DNA of 64,000 nt from Prolixibacteraceae bacterium (GTDB lineage: Bacteria; Bacteroidota; Bacteroidia; Bacteroidales; Prolixibacteraceae), in the NCBI GenBank assembly GCA_019459525.1, contig JAIBEY010000054.1:1-64000 (forward strand), written 5' to 3'. Of this stretch, positions 51,893 through 61,591 are shown in pieces (the first letter of the stretch is position 1; every line of letters begins with the position of its first letter). The notes under the pieces were generated by a model. It did not search any database. It worked only from the letters and a program-made list of their open reading frames with translations, and was not told the DNA's origin. Made by a program: the position numbers and the translations under genes.

Positions 51893-54214
51893 ATGAAGCT
51901 TATTAACTACAAAAAATTAATTTTCCTGATTTGTTTTTACATGGGCGCGTTAATGGTAACCGCCCAGCTTCCAACCGAAGACCTGACCCGCTATGTCGAT
52001 CCGCTGATTGGGACAAAAGAAATGGGGCATGTATTTCCGGGAGCGTGTGTTCCGTTTGGGATGGTGCAACTAAGTCCGGATACCGATACGATTCCGTACG
52101 CGGTAAACGGCAAATACACCGGAACAGTTTACCGTTACTGCGCCGGTTACCAACACAACGATAAAACCATTGTCGGGTTTACACACACACACCTGAGTGG
52201 AACCGGGCATTCCGACCTTTCCGATTTTCTGATCATGCCAACGGTAGGTACGCTTCAACTGAATCCCGGAACTGCCGACAAGCCTGAAAGTGGTTACCGT
52301 TCGCGTTTTGGCCACGAGACCGAAAAAGCTGAGCCGGGCTACTACAGCGTTATGCTCGACGATTATAAAGTAAAGGCTGAATTAACTGCGACGCCCCATG
52401 TTGGCGTGCATCAATATACATTTCCGAAAAGCGACCAATCACACATCATCCTCGACCTGAATCACGGCATTTATAATTACGACGGCAAAGTTTTATGGTC
52501 GTATTTGCGGGTTGAAAACGACACGCTGGTTACCGGATACCGCATCACCAGCGGCTGGGCACGAACCAGTTATCTTTATTTTGCCATGGTTTTTTCGAAA
52601 CCCATTAAAAACTACGGGGGGAAGAACGACGAGAACCTGGTTTATAAAGGATTCTGGCGCAAGTTCGATCAGGAACATAATTTTCCGGAAATGGCTGGTA
52701 AAAAACTACGGGCACATTTTGATTTTGAAACTGCCGAAGGCGAAAAAGTTAAAATCAAGTTTGCCCTTTCTGCCGTCAGCACCGAGGGTGCCCTGAAAAA
52801 CCTACAGGCTGAAGTTCCGCATTTTGACTTTGAAAAGGTTCGCTCCGAAGCCAAAAGCAATTGGCAAAATGAACTGAGCCGTATCACCATCAATGCTTCT
52901 CCTGAAAAGAAAACAACTTTTTATACTTCCTTGTATCACACATTTATCAACCCCATTCAATACATGGATGTGGATGGCCAGTACCGCGGACTCGATCATA
53001 ACATTCATCAGGCCAAAGGTTTTGTGAATTATTCGGTTTTCTCGTTATGGGATACTTACCGCGCATTGCATCCGCTTTTTACCCTGATTCAACCCGAAAG
53101 GACTTCGGATATGGTCAACTCCATGCTTGCTCATTATGATCAAAGTGTACACCATGTGCTACCCGTATGGAGCCACTTCGGAAACGAAAACTGGTGTATG
53201 ATTGGCTACCACGCCGTACCGGTAATTGCTGATGCCTGGATAAACGGGATTCGTGGATTTGACGGCAAACGCGCCCTCGCCGCCTGTGTAGCTTCGGCCA
53301 CATACCGGGGCTACGGAAACCTGGGCGACTACATGGATTTAGGGTATGTTCCGTATGAGAAAAATGCGGTCGGCTCGTCGATGACTCTGGAATATGCTTA
53401 CGACGACTGGACAATTGCAAAGATGGCGCAATCGCTTGGAGAAACGACGGTTGCCAGCCAATTCGAAAAACGCGCCAACAACTGGAAAGTGCTTTTCAAT
53501 GAAAAAACAGGCTTTGTTGGAGCCAAAGACGCCAAAGGAAACTGGAAAACCCCGTTCGACCCAATGCACACCGCCAACGAAGGATTCATAGAAGGAAATG
53601 CCTTGAACTATTCACTTTACGTTCCGCAGGACATCCCTGCGCTCATTCAGAAAATGGGTGGAAACAATCGTTTCTGCGAACACATCGACTCGCTGTTTAC
53701 CATGTACATGCCCGACAAATATTTTGCCGAGACCGAAGATATTACCCGCGAAGGGCTGATCGGTTGTTATGTGCACGGTAACGAACCCAGCCACCACGTG
53801 GCCTATATGTATAATTGGGCTGGCAAACCATGGAAAACGCAGGAACGGATTCATCAGATTGTGAATACCATGTATCTGAATAAACCCGATGGCTTGTGCG
53901 GTAACGACGACTGCGGACAAATGTCGGCCTGGTACGTTTTTTCCTCTTTAGGTTTCTATCCCGTTTGCCCGGGTTCAGGACAATATTCGATTGGCTCTCC
54001 CTCAATTCAGGAAGGAAAAATTCAGCTTTCCGGAGGAAAATCGCTGACAATAAAAGCCAACAATCTTTCAGATAAAAACATTTATATCAAATCGGTAAGC
54101 CTGAACGGGAAACCGGTGAATACAAGTTTCATTTCGCATTCCGACCTGGTTAACGGGGGAGAACTGATTTTTGAAATGAGCAACCGCCCAAATAAAAAAC
54201 GGGCAATAAATTAA
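51893..54214 (+). CDS. GH92 family alpha-1,2-mannosidase-type enzyme (second copy)
   Basis: The 773-residue protein has a signal peptide (ICFYMGALMVTAQ) and the canonical GH92 start LTRYVDPLIGTKEMGHVFPG. The catalytic blocks are complete: GCYVHGNEPSHHVAYMYNWA near residue 626 (catalytic Glu in GNE, flanking His residues), GNDDCGQMSAWYVFSSLGFY near residue 669, and CPGSGQYSIGSPS. It is the archetypal form that removes terminal alpha-mannose residues with calcium. It lies 128 bases after the dehydrogenase gene, with a possible attenuator between, and is the last gene of the mannoside locus. A hairpin at 54301-54334 follows. Confidence 0.94.
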   Translation: MKLINYKKLIFLICFYMGALMVTAQLPTEDLTRYVDPLIGTKEMGHVFPGACVPFGMVQLSPDTDTIPYAVNGKYTGTVYRYCAGYQHNDKTIVGFTHTHLSGTGHSDLSDFLIMPTVGTLQLNPGTADKPESGYRSRFGHETEKAEPGYYSVMLDDYKVKAELTATPHVGVHQYTFPKSDQSHIILDLNHGIYNYDGKVLWSYLRVENDTLVTGYRITSGWARTSYLYFAMVFSKPIKNYGGKNDENLVYKGFWRKFDQEHNFPEMAGKKLRAHFDFETAEGEKVKIKFALSAVSTEGALKNLQAEVPHFDFEKVRSEAKSNWQNELSRITINASPEKKTTFYTSLYHTFINPIQYMDVDGQYRGLDHNIHQAKGFVNYSVFSLWDTYRALHPLFTLIQPERTSDMVNSMLAHYDQSVHHVLPVWSHFGNENWCMIGYHAVPVIADAWINGIRGFDGKRALAACVASATYRGYGNLGDYMDLGYVPYEKNAVGSSMTLEYAYDDWTIAKMAQSLGETTVASQFEKRANNWKVLFNEKTGFVGAKDAKGNWKTPFDPMHTANEGFIEGNALNYSLYVPQDIPALIQKMGGNNRFCEHIDSLFTMYMPDKYFAETEDITREGLIGCYVHGNEPSHHVAYMYNWAGKPWKTQERIHQIVNTMYLNKPDGLCGNDDCGQMSAWYVFSSLGFYPVCPGSGQYSIGSPSIQEGKIQLSGGKSLTIKANNLSDKNIYIKSVSLNGKPVNTSFISHSDLVNGGELIFEMSNRPNKKRAIN

Positions 54215-54300
54215 CGATCAAGTCACTACAAATAAAGTGATTGAAAACTAAAAGTCTATATCATTTAGACCTTTCGTAGTTAGTTACACTTCAAACAGCA

Positions 54301-54341
54301 AACAGGCGGTTGGCAATCAGGTCGGCCGCTTGTTAATTTAA
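54301..54341 (+). terminator. Possible terminator at end of mannoside locus
   Basis: AACAGGCGG (54301-54309) pairs with CCGCTTGTT (54326-54334) including one G-U pair, with a 16-base loop and AATTTAA following. The T-tract is weak. Confidence 0.4.
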
Positions 54342-54474
54342 AGCAGTTGCTGTAACCAGCCTTCCTCATTCCGTCCTAACGATCATCCTTTAATTGTGCT
54401 AGTTTGGGTATTAATATTTCCTGATCTCCGCAATCTTAAACAACACGACACCAATTGATTCTAAAAAAACCCTT

Positions 54475-54482
54475 TATATTTG
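54475..54482 (+). promoter_or_regulatory. -7 box for locus 2 sigma gene
   Basis: TATATTTG matches TAnnTTTG and lies 20 bases before the ATG at 54503. A TTG at 54455-54457 is 17 bases upstream, slightly close for a -33 element. Confidence 0.45.
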
Positions 54483-54502
54483 GAGCCAGCAACTTACAGG
54501 CC

Positions 54503-55126
54503 ATGAAGGAGAATAACGGGCAGGAACATTTGTTGGGATTAACTGAAGGCAGTGAAAAGGCGTTTCGCCTAATCATGGACCACTGGTACCTGCGCCTGTA
54601 TAATTTTGCCAATGGATATCTCGACCATGCCGAAAATACCAAAGAAGTTCTTCAGGACGTATTTCTCAAACTCTGGGACAACCGCCAGAAATTAGCCGAA
54701 CAAACCAACCTGAACGCCTACTTATTCACCCTCACCCGAAACCGCTGCATCGACCTGATCCGCCGCGAACGGTTGATGTTGCAGTTCCGTACCGACAAAC
54801 AAGACGAATACCTCCGGCTTACCGAAAATTTTGATGCCCTCTCCGACCCCATTCTCGACGATTTGTTTGCACTGGAACTTCAGGCTGAAATTAACCGTGC
54901 AGTAAGCGGATTGCCTGAACAATGCCGTAAGGTTTTTATCATGAGCCGCACCAATGGACTGAAAAACAAAGAAATAAGCGTTTCGCTCGAACTTTCGGAA
55001 AAAACAGTGGAGAGCCATTTAACCAAAGCACTGAAAACCATTAAGCTGGCACTTGAACAAAAATTTCCAGGTTCGCTAAACCTGTTACTGATATTCAAAT
55101 TCAACAGAAATAAAAGGAGTCGGTAA
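54503..55126 (+). CDS. FecI-like ECF sigma factor, locus 2
   Basis: From the ATG at 54503 (the frame opens at TTG 54455, above the likely -7 box) the protein has 207 residues with region 2 (FRLIMDHWYLRLYNFANGYL, NTKEVLQDVFLKLWDNRQKL) and region 4 (LPEQCRKVFIMSRTNGLKNK, EISVSLELSEKTVESHLTKA) of the Bacteroidota FecI-like class. FecR, SusC and SusD genes follow. Its basic C-terminus (KFNRNKRSR) differs from the hydrophobic tail of the locus 1 factor. Confidence 0.92.
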   Translation: MKENNGQEHLLGLTEGSEKAFRLIMDHWYLRLYNFANGYLDHAENTKEVLQDVFLKLWDNRQKLAEQTNLNAYLFTLTRNRCIDLIRRERLMLQFRTDKQDEYLRLTENFDALSDPILDDLFALELQAEINRAVSGLPEQCRKVFIMSRTNGLKNKEISVSLELSEKTVESHLTKALKTIKLALEQKFPGSLNLLLIFKFNRNKRSR

Positions 55127-55280
55127 AACTCCTTCCTGTTCAAAAAACAACTACTTTTCATAACCACCCCTTTCGTTTTTCAACACCTTCAACTATTTTC
55201 TTCGTTTTTTTTTGAAAAATATCAAGATTGACTCAGGGTACTTTCGGCATTGTTCGTTATAAGGATATAAAAACGAAAGT

Positions 55281-56267
55281 ATGACTGACGAAATTTTATT
55301 TAAATATGTTACCGGGCAAGCAAATTCTGACGAAACAAAAGCCGTTCAGCAATGGATGTTGGAATCGGAAGCCCGTAAAAAAGAACTGGCCCGCCTGAAA
55401 AACATCTGGATTATTTCTGGTTTGGAAAACGAGATTGACCAGCAAGACAAACAAAAGGAAATAGAAAGAATCTGGAACCTGATCAGGCAAATGAACCCCG
55501 GCAAAAAGGAAAAAACACGCAGGATAAACCTGTTTCGTTTTGCGGCCGGAATCGCTCTGCTGATAGGTATTTCAGGAACAATTGGCTATTTTATTTCCAA
55601 CAACAGGTCCAACTCAAAGCCGGTTTATACCGAAATTTTTGTCCCGAAAGGCGAACGTTCAACTGTAATCCTTCCCGATGGCTCAACCGTTCAGCTTAAC
55701 AGCGACTCGCACCTCAAATATACGGCTGCCATGAGTTCAGGAAAACGACAGATTAATCTCGAAGGCGAAGGATACTTTCAGGTTAGGCACGACGAATCAC
55801 GCCCATTTGTGGTTGAAACCCCATCGGTTAAAATTGAAGTTTTAGGCACGAGTTTTAATGTTAGCAGCTACCCGAACGACTCGCTGACGACCACATACCT
55901 TCAGAGCGGGAAAGTAAAAATCACCGATCAAAAAGGTGATGGAATTCAGTTGAGCCCGGCAGAAGCCTATGTATTTAACCGGATCACCCAGGAATCGCAG
56001 AAAATAAAAATTCAGGATAAGCGCTTTACCGATTGGACACAGGGAATCCTGACCGTCAACGGGGAAACCATTGGCGAACTGGCAAAAAAACTGGAGCGCC
56101 GTTTTAACATTACCATCAATTTTGGCGATCAGGATGTGAAAAATCATGTGTACTCCGGATCGATAAAAGATGAGGATCTGAATACATTGCTTGAAGCGCT
56201 GACGTTTGCCTCTTCAATTGATTACCAACGAAAAGGAAATACGATCACCCTGTTTTCGAAGAATTAA
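55281..56267 (+). CDS. FecR family anti-sigma factor, locus 2
   Basis: The 328-residue protein has a cytoplasmic N-terminal helix bundle (residues 1-85, including QQWMLESEARKKELARLKNI), a transmembrane helix (FAAGIALLIGISGTIGYFIS, about residues 89-108), a FecR domain (STVILPDGSTVQLNSDSHLK, INLEGEGYFQVRHDESRPFV, VLGTSFNVSS) and the C-terminal DUF4974 domain (ILTVNGETIGELAKKLERRF). It should control the sigma factor 154 bases upstream. The gene ends just before a minus-strand terminator hairpin. Confidence 0.93.
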   Translation: MTDEILFKYVTGQANSDETKAVQQWMLESEARKKELARLKNIWIISGLENEIDQQDKQKEIERIWNLIRQMNPGKKEKTRRINLFRFAAGIALLIGISGTIGYFISNNRSNSKPVYTEIFVPKGERSTVILPDGSTVQLNSDSHLKYTAAMSSGKRQINLEGEGYFQVRHDESRPFVVETPSVKIEVLGTSFNVSSYPNDSLTTTYLQSGKVKITDQKGDGIQLSPAEAYVFNRITQESQKIKIQDKRFTDWTQGILTVNGETIGELAKKLERRFNITINFGDQDVKNHVYSGSIKDEDLNTLLEALTFASSIDYQRKGNTITLFSKN

Positions 56268-56300
56268 AAAACCGGAAAATGTTTGCAGCATTTCCCGGTT
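56266..56300 (-). terminator. Minus-strand terminator at fecR-susC junction, locus 2
   Basis: On the minus strand AACCGGGAAATG pairs with CATTTTCCGGTT with one G-U and a seven-base loop, followed by more T (six in all). On the plus strand the same position is an A-C mismatch and no T-tract follows, so the element works on the minus strand. Confidence 0.65.
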
Positions 56301-56366
56301 AGCCCGATAATTAATTTTTGTGCCTGTTGATTTGCAGTCGGTTGGCACCATGTTTAACTACCAAAA
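56266..56366 (-). ncRNA. Predicted antisense RNA opposite susC leader, locus 2
   Basis: A minus-strand -7 box TAACTTTG (56380-56373) overlaps the susC ATG, and a hairpin with T-tract ends at the fecR stop codon (56300-56266). The predicted RNA is about 101 nt. Like the locus 1 and 3 counterparts its first part contains GTTAAA. No -33 element is seen, so confidence is moderate. Confidence 0.45.
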
Positions 56367-56379
56367 TGTTTTCAAAGTT

Positions 56380-59300
56380 ATGAAAAAAAAACGAACTGAA
56401 GACTATCCGGGCTGGTACCGGAAAGTCAGGAAAGGGTTATTGATTATGAGATTAGCTCTGTTTTTAATGGTTTTGGGAGTGTTGCAAAGTGCAGCATCCG
56501 TTTATTCGCAAACCTGGCGGGTAAGTATGAACGAAAAACAAATCACGATCAGGGAAGCACTGAAGAGAATTGAGAATAGCAGTGAATTCCGGTTTTTCTA
56601 CGAAGAAAAAAAACTGAACGTGGACACCAAAGTCGAAATTGACGTAAACAATGGAACCATTCAGGAAGTGCTAAAGCAACTTTTTGAAAGCGAGAATATT
56701 GATTACAAAGTGCTCGAAAATAATTTTATCGTTTTAAAGCCAAAAAACGATCAAAGCCGGACACCGTTGGAAAACAACCTGCAGCAACAAAAACCGGTTT
56801 CAGGAAGAGTAACCGATCCGTCAGGTGAACCACTGCCCGGCGTAACGGTAATGATTAAAGGCACAACTACCGGAACGATTACCGATGGGAACGGAAAATT
56901 TAATTTTACCAGCCTCCCCGAAAATGCGGTCCTGCAATTTTCATTTATCGGGATGAAAGCCCAGGAAGTATCCATTGGAGCTCAAACCACGATTGATGTT
57001 AAGCTTGAGGAAGAAACCATTGGTATTGATGAAGTTGTAGCCATTGGATATGGTGTGGTTAAAAAGAAAGATGTAACCGGTTCGGTAACTACGTTGAGTA
57101 CCGAAGATTTTAACGTGGGAGTAAGCACCTCTCCTACCGACCTCATTCAGGGTCGTGTTGCCGGAGTTAATATTGTAACGAATGGCGGCGAACCAGGTGC
57201 TGGTGTTTCGGTACGGGTGCGCGGAGCCAATTCCATCCGATCAGGCCAGGAGCCCCTGTACGTGGTCGATGGAATTCCACTCGATATTACCGATGTACAG
57301 CCTGGTGGAGCTTCAACCACAGGCGTTGGATCTGCGGCTGCCAAAAACCCGCTGAATTTCATTAATCCTGACGACATTGAATCGATGGACATCCTGAAAG
57401 ATGCTTCGGCGACAGCCATTTACGGATCGCGCGGGGCAAACGGGGTAGTTATTGTGACCACCAAAAAAGGCAAGGAAGGCAAAGCTTCGGTTTCCTACTC
57501 GGGTTATACCGGTTTTTCGAACCTGCCTTCCAAATACGATGTACTAACCGCTGCCGAATATAACGCAGCACGCTCATCGCTCGGATTACCCTTATCTGAC
57601 AATGGTTACAGCACCGACTGGCAGGACGAAATCTTCCGCACGGCAACAACAACCAGTCATAGTTTGTCGCTCAGTGGCGGTAGCAAAAATTCGTCTTACC
57701 GCGCATCGTTAAGCTACCTCGATCAGGAAGGGATCATCAAAAAAACCGGCATGGAGAAATACTCCGGACGCCTGAATATGATGACCAAAGCCCTAAATGA
57801 CCGGCTAACTTTGGAAGTTGGATTAACAGCGGCCCGCACCAACGACCAGCGTGCCCCACTCGGCGAAACCGGTGGTGTTGAAGGTGACTTATTACTTTCT
57901 GCGCTGAAACTGAACCCGACTTACCCGGTTTTCAACGACAACGGAACCTATTTCCAGTTATCCGATCAGGTGCGCAACCCGGTTGCCATGATCGACCTGA
58001 CTGACGATAATACCCAAACTAACCGCGTACTTGCCAACATTTCGGCAGGTCTAAATCTGTATAAAGGTTTGAATTATAAACTTAACGTTTCGACTGACCA
58101 GACCCGCGCCACACGCAAAGTGGCCCAGGATGCCCAACTTTCGTACATGACCGACAAAGGTACCGCCACCATCAACAACGTGGAACTTGGCAGCAGCCTG
58201 ATTGAGAACTACCTGACTTACGATTTCAACCTGAATGCTGACCACAAATTCAATCTCCTGGCTGGCCAGTCGTACCAAAAATTTCGTATTTACACGTACA
58301 ACATGTCGGTAACTGGTTTTGCTTCCGGAGAAATTGACAACCTGAACGATCTGGCATTGGGAAAATCAACTGCTGCCGTAGTAGGTTCCGACATCACAGT
58401 AAACGAATTGCAGTCGTTCTTTGGCCGTGTAAACTATAACCTGAAAGAAAAATACCTGCTTACCGCCAACTTCCGCGCCGACGGTTCCACCAAGTTTGGG
58501 AAAAACAATAAATACGGTTATTTCCCTTCAACGGCGCTGGCATGGCGTATGTCCGAAGAAGAATTTATCAAAAGCATGGATGTATTCAGTAACCTCAAAA
58601 TGCGCTTAGGCTGGGGTATTACCGGAAATCAGGAAATCACCTCCAAAATATCGCAGGCTACGCTGGGCTCAGTAACAGGCGCAGTACTAAATGGAGGAAA
58701 CACATTGACTCCCGGATACACTTTAACCCGAACCCCGGATCCCGACCTGAAATGGGAAAAAACAACACAGTACAACTGGGGGCTCGACTTTGGGTTCCTG
58801 AAAGGTCGTTTGAGTGGGGCTATTGATCTTTTCCACAAAAATACTACCGATGTGCAAATGCTTGTCGCCACTAAAATGCCATCGCCAACAGCTACTTTCT
58901 GGACCAACAAAGACCTGAACATCATCAATCAGGGGATTGAAGTTTCGTTAGCCGGAATCCTGATCAGCAAAAAAGACCTGAACTGGTCGGCCAACCTCAA
59001 CTTCTCAAAGATTAACAATGAGGTAAAAAACATGGATGTCTCCAAAATTGCAACGGGTTACCCAAGCGGTCCCGGAATCACCGGAACTCCATCGCAATAC
59101 ATCATCAACAACGAACCCTTGGGAACTTTCTGGGGAAAAACATTTGTTGGGTTTGACGAAAGCGGCAAGAGCGTTTTCGCCAAAGATGCCGACGGCAAAG
59201 AGATTGAAGGCGTAATTGGCAACGCATTGCCCGATTTTACTTACAACTTCAGCACTACCCTGGCGTGGAAAAAGTTCGACCTGACCCTGAATTTTAATGG

Positions 59301-59697
59301 CGTTTACGGCAACGACGTATACAACAATTTAGCCAACATCATCGACCAGATGAGCTTGTTCGGAAGTGGGTGGAACACCACTCCTTCGGCTTTGCAAACC
59401 GGCGAATCGACCAGTAATGTGCTGAACTATTCCAGTCGGTTTATCGAAGATGGCTCGTACCTGCGCCTGTCGAACGCCACATTGGGCTACAACTTCAAAC
59501 TGCCAAATCAGAAATACATCAGCAAATTGCGTGCTTACGCTTCAGGAAACAACCTGTTTGTAATTACCGATTATTCCGGATACGACCCTGAAGTCAATAC
59601 AACCCGCGTATCGAATGGCGTTCCGGCAATGGGGATTGGCTGGACAACCTATCCAAAAGCACGAACAATCACTTTTGGTGTCAACGTAGAGTTTTAA
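56380..59697 (+). CDS. SusC/RagA-family TonB-linked transporter (STN domain), locus 2
   Basis: From the ATG at 56380 the protein has 1105 residues. I prefer this start over ATG 56350 and GTG 56320 because the sequence around it (CAAAGTTATGAAAAAAAAAC) closely matches the start of the first SusC gene (CAAATTTATGAAAAAAAAAC). It has a signal segment (LALFLMVLGVLQSAASVYSQ), an STN domain (about residues 45-115), the carboxypeptidase-regulatory-like domain (VSGRVTDPSGEPLPGVTVMI), GIDEVVAIGYGVVKKKDVTG, a plug (VRVRGANSIRSGQEPLYVVD) and a barrel ending in FGVNVEF. It pairs with the SusD gene 19 bases downstream. Confidence 0.95.
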   Translation: MKKKRTEDYPGWYRKVRKGLLIMRLALFLMVLGVLQSAASVYSQTWRVSMNEKQITIREALKRIENSSEFRFFYEEKKLNVDTKVEIDVNNGTIQEVLKQLFESENIDYKVLENNFIVLKPKNDQSRTPLENNLQQQKPVSGRVTDPSGEPLPGVTVMIKGTTTGTITDGNGKFNFTSLPENAVLQFSFIGMKAQEVSIGAQTTIDVKLEEETIGIDEVVAIGYGVVKKKDVTGSVTTLSTEDFNVGVSTSPTDLIQGRVAGVNIVTNGGEPGAGVSVRVRGANSIRSGQEPLYVVDGIPLDITDVQPGGASTTGVGSAAAKNPLNFINPDDIESMDILKDASATAIYGSRGANGVVIVTTKKGKEGKASVSYSGYTGFSNLPSKYDVLTAAEYNAARSSLGLPLSDNGYSTDWQDEIFRTATTTSHSLSLSGGSKNSSYRASLSYLDQEGIIKKTGMEKYSGRLNMMTKALNDRLTLEVGLTAARTNDQRAPLGETGGVEGDLLLSALKLNPTYPVFNDNGTYFQLSDQVRNPVAMIDLTDDNTQTNRVLANISAGLNLYKGLNYKLNVSTDQTRATRKVAQDAQLSYMTDKGTATINNVELGSSLIENYLTYDFNLNADHKFNLLAGQSYQKFRIYTYNMSVTGFASGEIDNLNDLALGKSTAAVVGSDITVNELQSFFGRVNYNLKEKYLLTANFRADGSTKFGKNNKYGYFPSTALAWRMSEEEFIKSMDVFSNLKMRLGWGITGNQEITSKISQATLGSVTGAVLNGGNTLTPGYTLTRTPDPDLKWEKTTQYNWGLDFGFLKGRLSGAIDLFHKNTTDVQMLVATKMPSPTATFWTNKDLNIINQGIEVSLAGILISKKDLNWSANLNFSKINNEVKNMDVSKIATGYPSGPGITGTPSQYIINNEPLGTFWGKTFVGFDESGKSVFAKDADGKEIEGVIGNALPDFTYNFSTTLAWKKFDLTLNFNGVYGNDVYNNLANIIDQMSLFGSGWNTTPSALQTGESTSNVLNYSSRFIEDGSYLRLSNATLGYNFKLPNQKYISKLRAYASGNNLFVITDYSGYDPEVNTTRVSNGVPAMGIGWTTYPKARTITFGVNVEF

Positions 59698-59716
59698 TCA
59701 TTAACGAGTCACTATC

Positions 59717-61291
59717 ATGAACAAATTATATTACCTGTCGCTGGCAATCCTGTTTCTGGGATTTACAGCCTGCTCCGACCTTCAGGAAGAAGTTTTGGAC
59801 GAGCAAAACGGATCGGTCATCGTAGAAGATCCTACCAATGTAGATATGCTGGTTACCCCGGCGTATGCTTTTCTTCGCGACTTACAAAGCCGGGGCGCCG
59901 GTTGGCTGAGCCAGCAAACCTGTACCGACGAGGTGGTTTTTCCGACCCGCGGTGCGAACTGGAACAGCGCCGATTACCGTACCATTTTTACGCATGATTA
60001 CACCGCGGCAAATAGTTACATCAAAAATACATGGAACAGCTACCTGATTGGATTTGCCCGTTGTAATGTGGCTTTGTATTACATGGACAAACTACCTGCA
60101 TCAGAAAAAGTAACCGACTATAAAGCCGAAGTGCGTTTCATCCGCGCCCTTTCGATGTACCAGTTGAACGACTGCTTTGGCCAAATGCCTTATCGTGAAT
60201 TTTCAGAATACGATTATGCCACCGATCCGCATTATTATACCCGCGCTGATATGGTTGCCAAAATGATTTCAGAACTGAATGAAATCATCCCGCAATTGAA
60301 AGAGAAAGGGAGTGTCCCCTACGGCCGTATCACGAAAGCTGCCGCACAAATGCTCCTGGCCAAAATTTACCTGAACTACCAGGTTTATACCGGAACGGCA
60401 CCTGCATTCACGGATGGTACAGCCAAATGGGACGAAACCATTGGGCTGTGTGATGCCATTATCAACTCCGGAAAATACATTCTGGCCGACGACTTCTGGA
60501 AACTTTACCTGGCTGATAACGCGGCCTATTCCAACCAAACCGAAACCATCCTTCCGATCATTTTCGATCCGGCTATCGGCATCGGTGGAATTCCTTGGAT
60601 TAACATGACCTTGGATTACAACCAGGCATTCGGAACCTATTCGGCATCAAACCTCTGGAATGGCTGCTGCACCACACCAACTTTTTTAGCTACCTGGGAT
60701 CAAACCGACCCCCGGTTCAGCGATAACCGGTTGAAAAGCACTACCGGTTTTAATCTCGGATTCCTCTCCGGACAACAATACAACAAAGCCGGTGTTGCGC
60801 TGGTTACCAAAGACGGCGGCCGTCCACTGATTTTCACCCCTGATTTCAGTAACAACAATTCGCTGGAAGAACAAGGTATCCGCGTAGTAAAATATGCGCC
60901 AAATCCGGCAACCACTTATCCGGGTTCGAGCGAAAACGATTACCAGTACTACCGCCTGACCGATGCTTATTTGATGCGTGCCGAAGCTAAATTCCGCAAA
61001 GGCGATGTAGCCGGGGCACTGACCGACATCAACACCATCCGTGCCAAACGCGGAGTTCCAACTTATGGTTCGGGCGAGTTGACCCTGGAGAAAATTCTGA
61101 ATGAACGCGGATTTGAATTCTATTGGGAAAATTCGCGCCGCAACGATTTGATCCGTTTCAACAAATATTGTGAAGCCCGTTACGAAAAAACAACCGTAAC
61201 ACCTGCCTACAAAATTCTGTTCCCTGTTCCGCTTACGGCTTACGATGCGGATAAAAACATGAAACAGAACCCTGGATATCCGGCATTTTAG
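59717..61291 (+). CDS. RagB/SusD-family surface lipoprotein, locus 2
   Basis: The 524-residue protein has a lipoprotein signal (FTAC lipobox, Cys19) and the SusD fold: YKAEVRFIRALSMYQLNDCF, GRITKAAAQMLLAKIYLNYQ, YYRLTDAYLMRAEAKFRKGD, and LEKILNERGFEFYWENSRRN. It lies 19 bases after the locus 2 SusC gene. No hydrolase follows in the window, so the glycan cannot be inferred. A strong terminator follows. Confidence 0.95.
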   Translation: MNKLYYLSLAILFLGFTACSDLQEEVLDEQNGSVIVEDPTNVDMLVTPAYAFLRDLQSRGAGWLSQQTCTDEVVFPTRGANWNSADYRTIFTHDYTAANSYIKNTWNSYLIGFARCNVALYYMDKLPASEKVTDYKAEVRFIRALSMYQLNDCFGQMPYREFSEYDYATDPHYYTRADMVAKMISELNEIIPQLKEKGSVPYGRITKAAAQMLLAKIYLNYQVYTGTAPAFTDGTAKWDETIGLCDAIINSGKYILADDFWKLYLADNAAYSNQTETILPIIFDPAIGIGGIPWINMTLDYNQAFGTYSASNLWNGCCTTPTFLATWDQTDPRFSDNRLKSTTGFNLGFLSGQQYNKAGVALVTKDGGRPLIFTPDFSNNNSLEEQGIRVVKYAPNPATTYPGSSENDYQYYRLTDAYLMRAEAKFRKGDVAGALTDINTIRAKRGVPTYGSGELTLEKILNERGFEFYWENSRRNDLIRFNKYCEARYEKTTVTPAYKILFPVPLTAYDADKNMKQNPGYPAF

Positions 61292-61327
61292 TTCGTTCGA
61301 TCCGACAATAGTTGGATTTTTAAGCTG

Positions 61328-61353
61328 AGGCTGTTCCTGTATCGGAACAGCCT
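61328..61353 (+). terminator. Intrinsic terminator after locus 2 susD
   Basis: AGGCTGTTCC (61328-61337) is perfectly complementary to GGAACAGCCT (61344-61353), six-base loop, followed by TTTGCTTTTTTT. Confidence 0.85.
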
Positions 61354-61537
61354 TTTGCTTTTTTTAGCTTCTTGAATTTACATTCTGCCACTAAAAACGA
61401 AGCATTTTAGGGTTCACATATTTTTATTTGTTTGGGATAAACCTGACTAATTGGTCTAAAAAATAAGGTGTTACAGGATATCAAAAATGGTATGAATTAT
61501 ACTTCTATTAAATAACAAGTTTCTTTTTTCAGATAGA

Positions 61538-61568
61538 TTGACTATTGAGTTCATTTTTTCTATTTTTG
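61538..61568 (+). promoter_or_regulatory. Promoter for locus 3 sigma gene
   Basis: TTG (61538-61540) is followed after 20 bases by TATTTTTG (61561-61568), a full match to the housekeeping promoter pattern. The start is expected near 61575, about 17 bases before the ATG at 61592. Confidence 0.6.
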
Positions 61569-61591
61569 GCTGGATTCATTTTTCAGTGCTC

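Larger units (their letters stand above)
61292..61591. other. Intergenic region between locus 2 and locus 3
   Basis: These 300 bases hold a terminator at 61328-61353 for locus 2 and a promoter at 61538-61568 for locus 3. The rest is AT-rich with no reading frame or repeat that I can support. Confidence 0.6.
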
